A stretch of 37,882 nucleotides of DNA, from contig JAFXEX010000007.1 in assembly GCA_017520825.1 (NCBI GenBank), positions 1 through 37,882 of the forward strand, given 5' to 3'. Source of the stretch: Clostridia bacterium (GTDB taxonomy: Bacteria > Bacillota > Clostridia > Oscillospirales > SIG627). Within the stretch, counting starts at the first letter, position 1. Each line of letters begins with the position of its first letter. Below are positions 37,438-37,882 of the stretch, piece after piece. The position numbers and the translations under genes were made by a program. Under the pieces are notes generated by a model. It ran no database searches. It was not told the origin of the DNA and worked only from the letters and a program-made list of their open reading frames with translations.

Positions 37438-37882
37438 AACGTTATTCTTCCAATAACTCCCCGTCTGAATTCGTCAAGGAGCATAGTGGAGCATCGGTCA
37501 AAATTCACCTCTCCACCCTTGATGAGCAGACCTCGTTTTTTACCGATAAGCTCAAAAATATCGTAGCCGTCAAGCTCCTCAATCTCATTTTCGTCAAGCC
37601 CGTAGCGAGCGCAAAGGAGGTCGGGATAACGCTTTTTAAGTCTTTGGCAAAGCACCATTGCCACCTCGTCCTTTTGCAGAACGGTGTCCTTAATAGCGCC
37701 CGTAATCGCAAGGTTTTCACCTATCACTCTGTCGTCGAATTTAGGCCAGAGAACGCCGGGCATATCAAGCAGGTCCAGACCGATGCTTGTTTTCACCCAT
37801 TGCTTGGTCAGGGTAACGCCGGGACGGTTTTCCACGTTTGCCGATTTCTTTCCCGACAGCTTATTGATAAGGGACGACTTGC
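37431..37882 (-). CDS. rbgA: Ribosome biogenesis GTPase RbgA (YlqF), C-terminal part
   Basis: The frame is open to the right edge. The visible part starts KSSLINKLSGKKSANVENRP, i.e. the end of the Walker A/G1 motif (GKSSLIN) followed by RPGVT and then the G3 motif DMPGVLWP. In this circularly permuted GTPase family G4-G5 come before G1, so they lie outside the window. The C-terminal RNA-binding helical part (MVLCQRLKKRYPDLLCARYG) is complete. RbgA matures the 50S subunit. Its TGA lies in an 11-bp perfect hairpin of array H. An internal GTG at 37835 is not the start. Confidence 0.95.
   Translation of the reverse strand, partial: KSSLINKLSGKKSANVENRPGVTLTKQWVKTSIGLDLLDMPGVLWPKFDDRVIGENLAITGAIKDTVLQKDEVAMVLCQRLKKRYPDLLCARYGLDENEIEELDGYDIFELIGKKRGLLIKGGEVNFDRCSTMLLDEFRRGVIGRITLE

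Noticed and set aside
1..37882. tRNA or rRNA genes
   Set aside because: No cloverleaf with a GGTTCGAATCC-like T-arm or rRNA signature was noticed on either strand.

Overview
The window is a chromosomal segment of a member of the Clostridia (Bacillota), most likely a gut-type Oscillospiraceae/Ruminococcaceae relative. The evidence is gene content: a LytR-CpsA-Psr protein, the YqeK/YhbY/RsfS set, RbgA, a DUF1540 protein, a phage-style replication wHTH protein, sigma-A promoters of TTGACA-17-TATAAT type, strong AGGAGG ribosome-binding sites, and an archaeal-type aspartate-semialdehyde dehydrogenase. This placement is inference from content, not a database match. I see no rRNA, tRNA or CRISPR array.

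Layout. Bases 2-118 are the last codons of a large serine recombinase, so the left edge is the end of a mobile element. A Mn2+-type CDF transporter (-), asd (-) and rpsU (-) follow. Then come a phage-like replication protein (+) and a lipoprotein (-). A long minus-strand run, from smc at 16881 down to leuS at 5503, holds smc-ftsY-rdgB-yhbY-yqeK-LCP-rsfS-leuS (chromosome segregation, protein targeting, nucleotide hygiene, ribosome maturation, cell wall). A plus-strand operon driven from 17330 holds a radical SAM protein, an rRNA methylase, dprA, topA, trmFO, plsX and rnc. A secreted protein with its own promoter follows. Next are a divergent aminotransferase / FAD-oxidoreductase pair, the tig-clpP-clpX protein quality-control set (-), a phosphoesterase (-), a DUF1540 protein (+), and thrC-yraN-rnhB-rbgA (-), the last of these cut by the right edge.

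The unusual content is in the intergenic DNA. Nearly every gap over 150 bp holds the same modular repeat family: (i) a tandem AATGCAGAATGC / AATGCACAATGC leader, (ii) a conserved core with two hairpins and a CTTTGATTG motif, and (iii) an array of 3-11 bp perfect hairpins. In the arrays the stems differ from each other but the 7-nt spacer is constant within an array (ATATAAC, ATATCGC or ATATCGA). Stems come from a small shared vocabulary in changing order. Spacer polarity always points away from the core towards a flanking gene. At rdgB, ftsY and rbgA the terminal hairpin uses the gene's own last codons and stop codon as one arm, and at the aminotransferase gene the array supplies the C-terminus. 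A second module of about 120 bp is found in inverted orientation near leuS and near the secreted-protein gene. I consider this repeat system the most likely undescribed feature of the window.

Synteny is altered in two places. nadD is missing between yhbY and yqeK. acpP is missing between plsX and rnc, and smc-ftsY lies on the opposite strand instead of following rnc.
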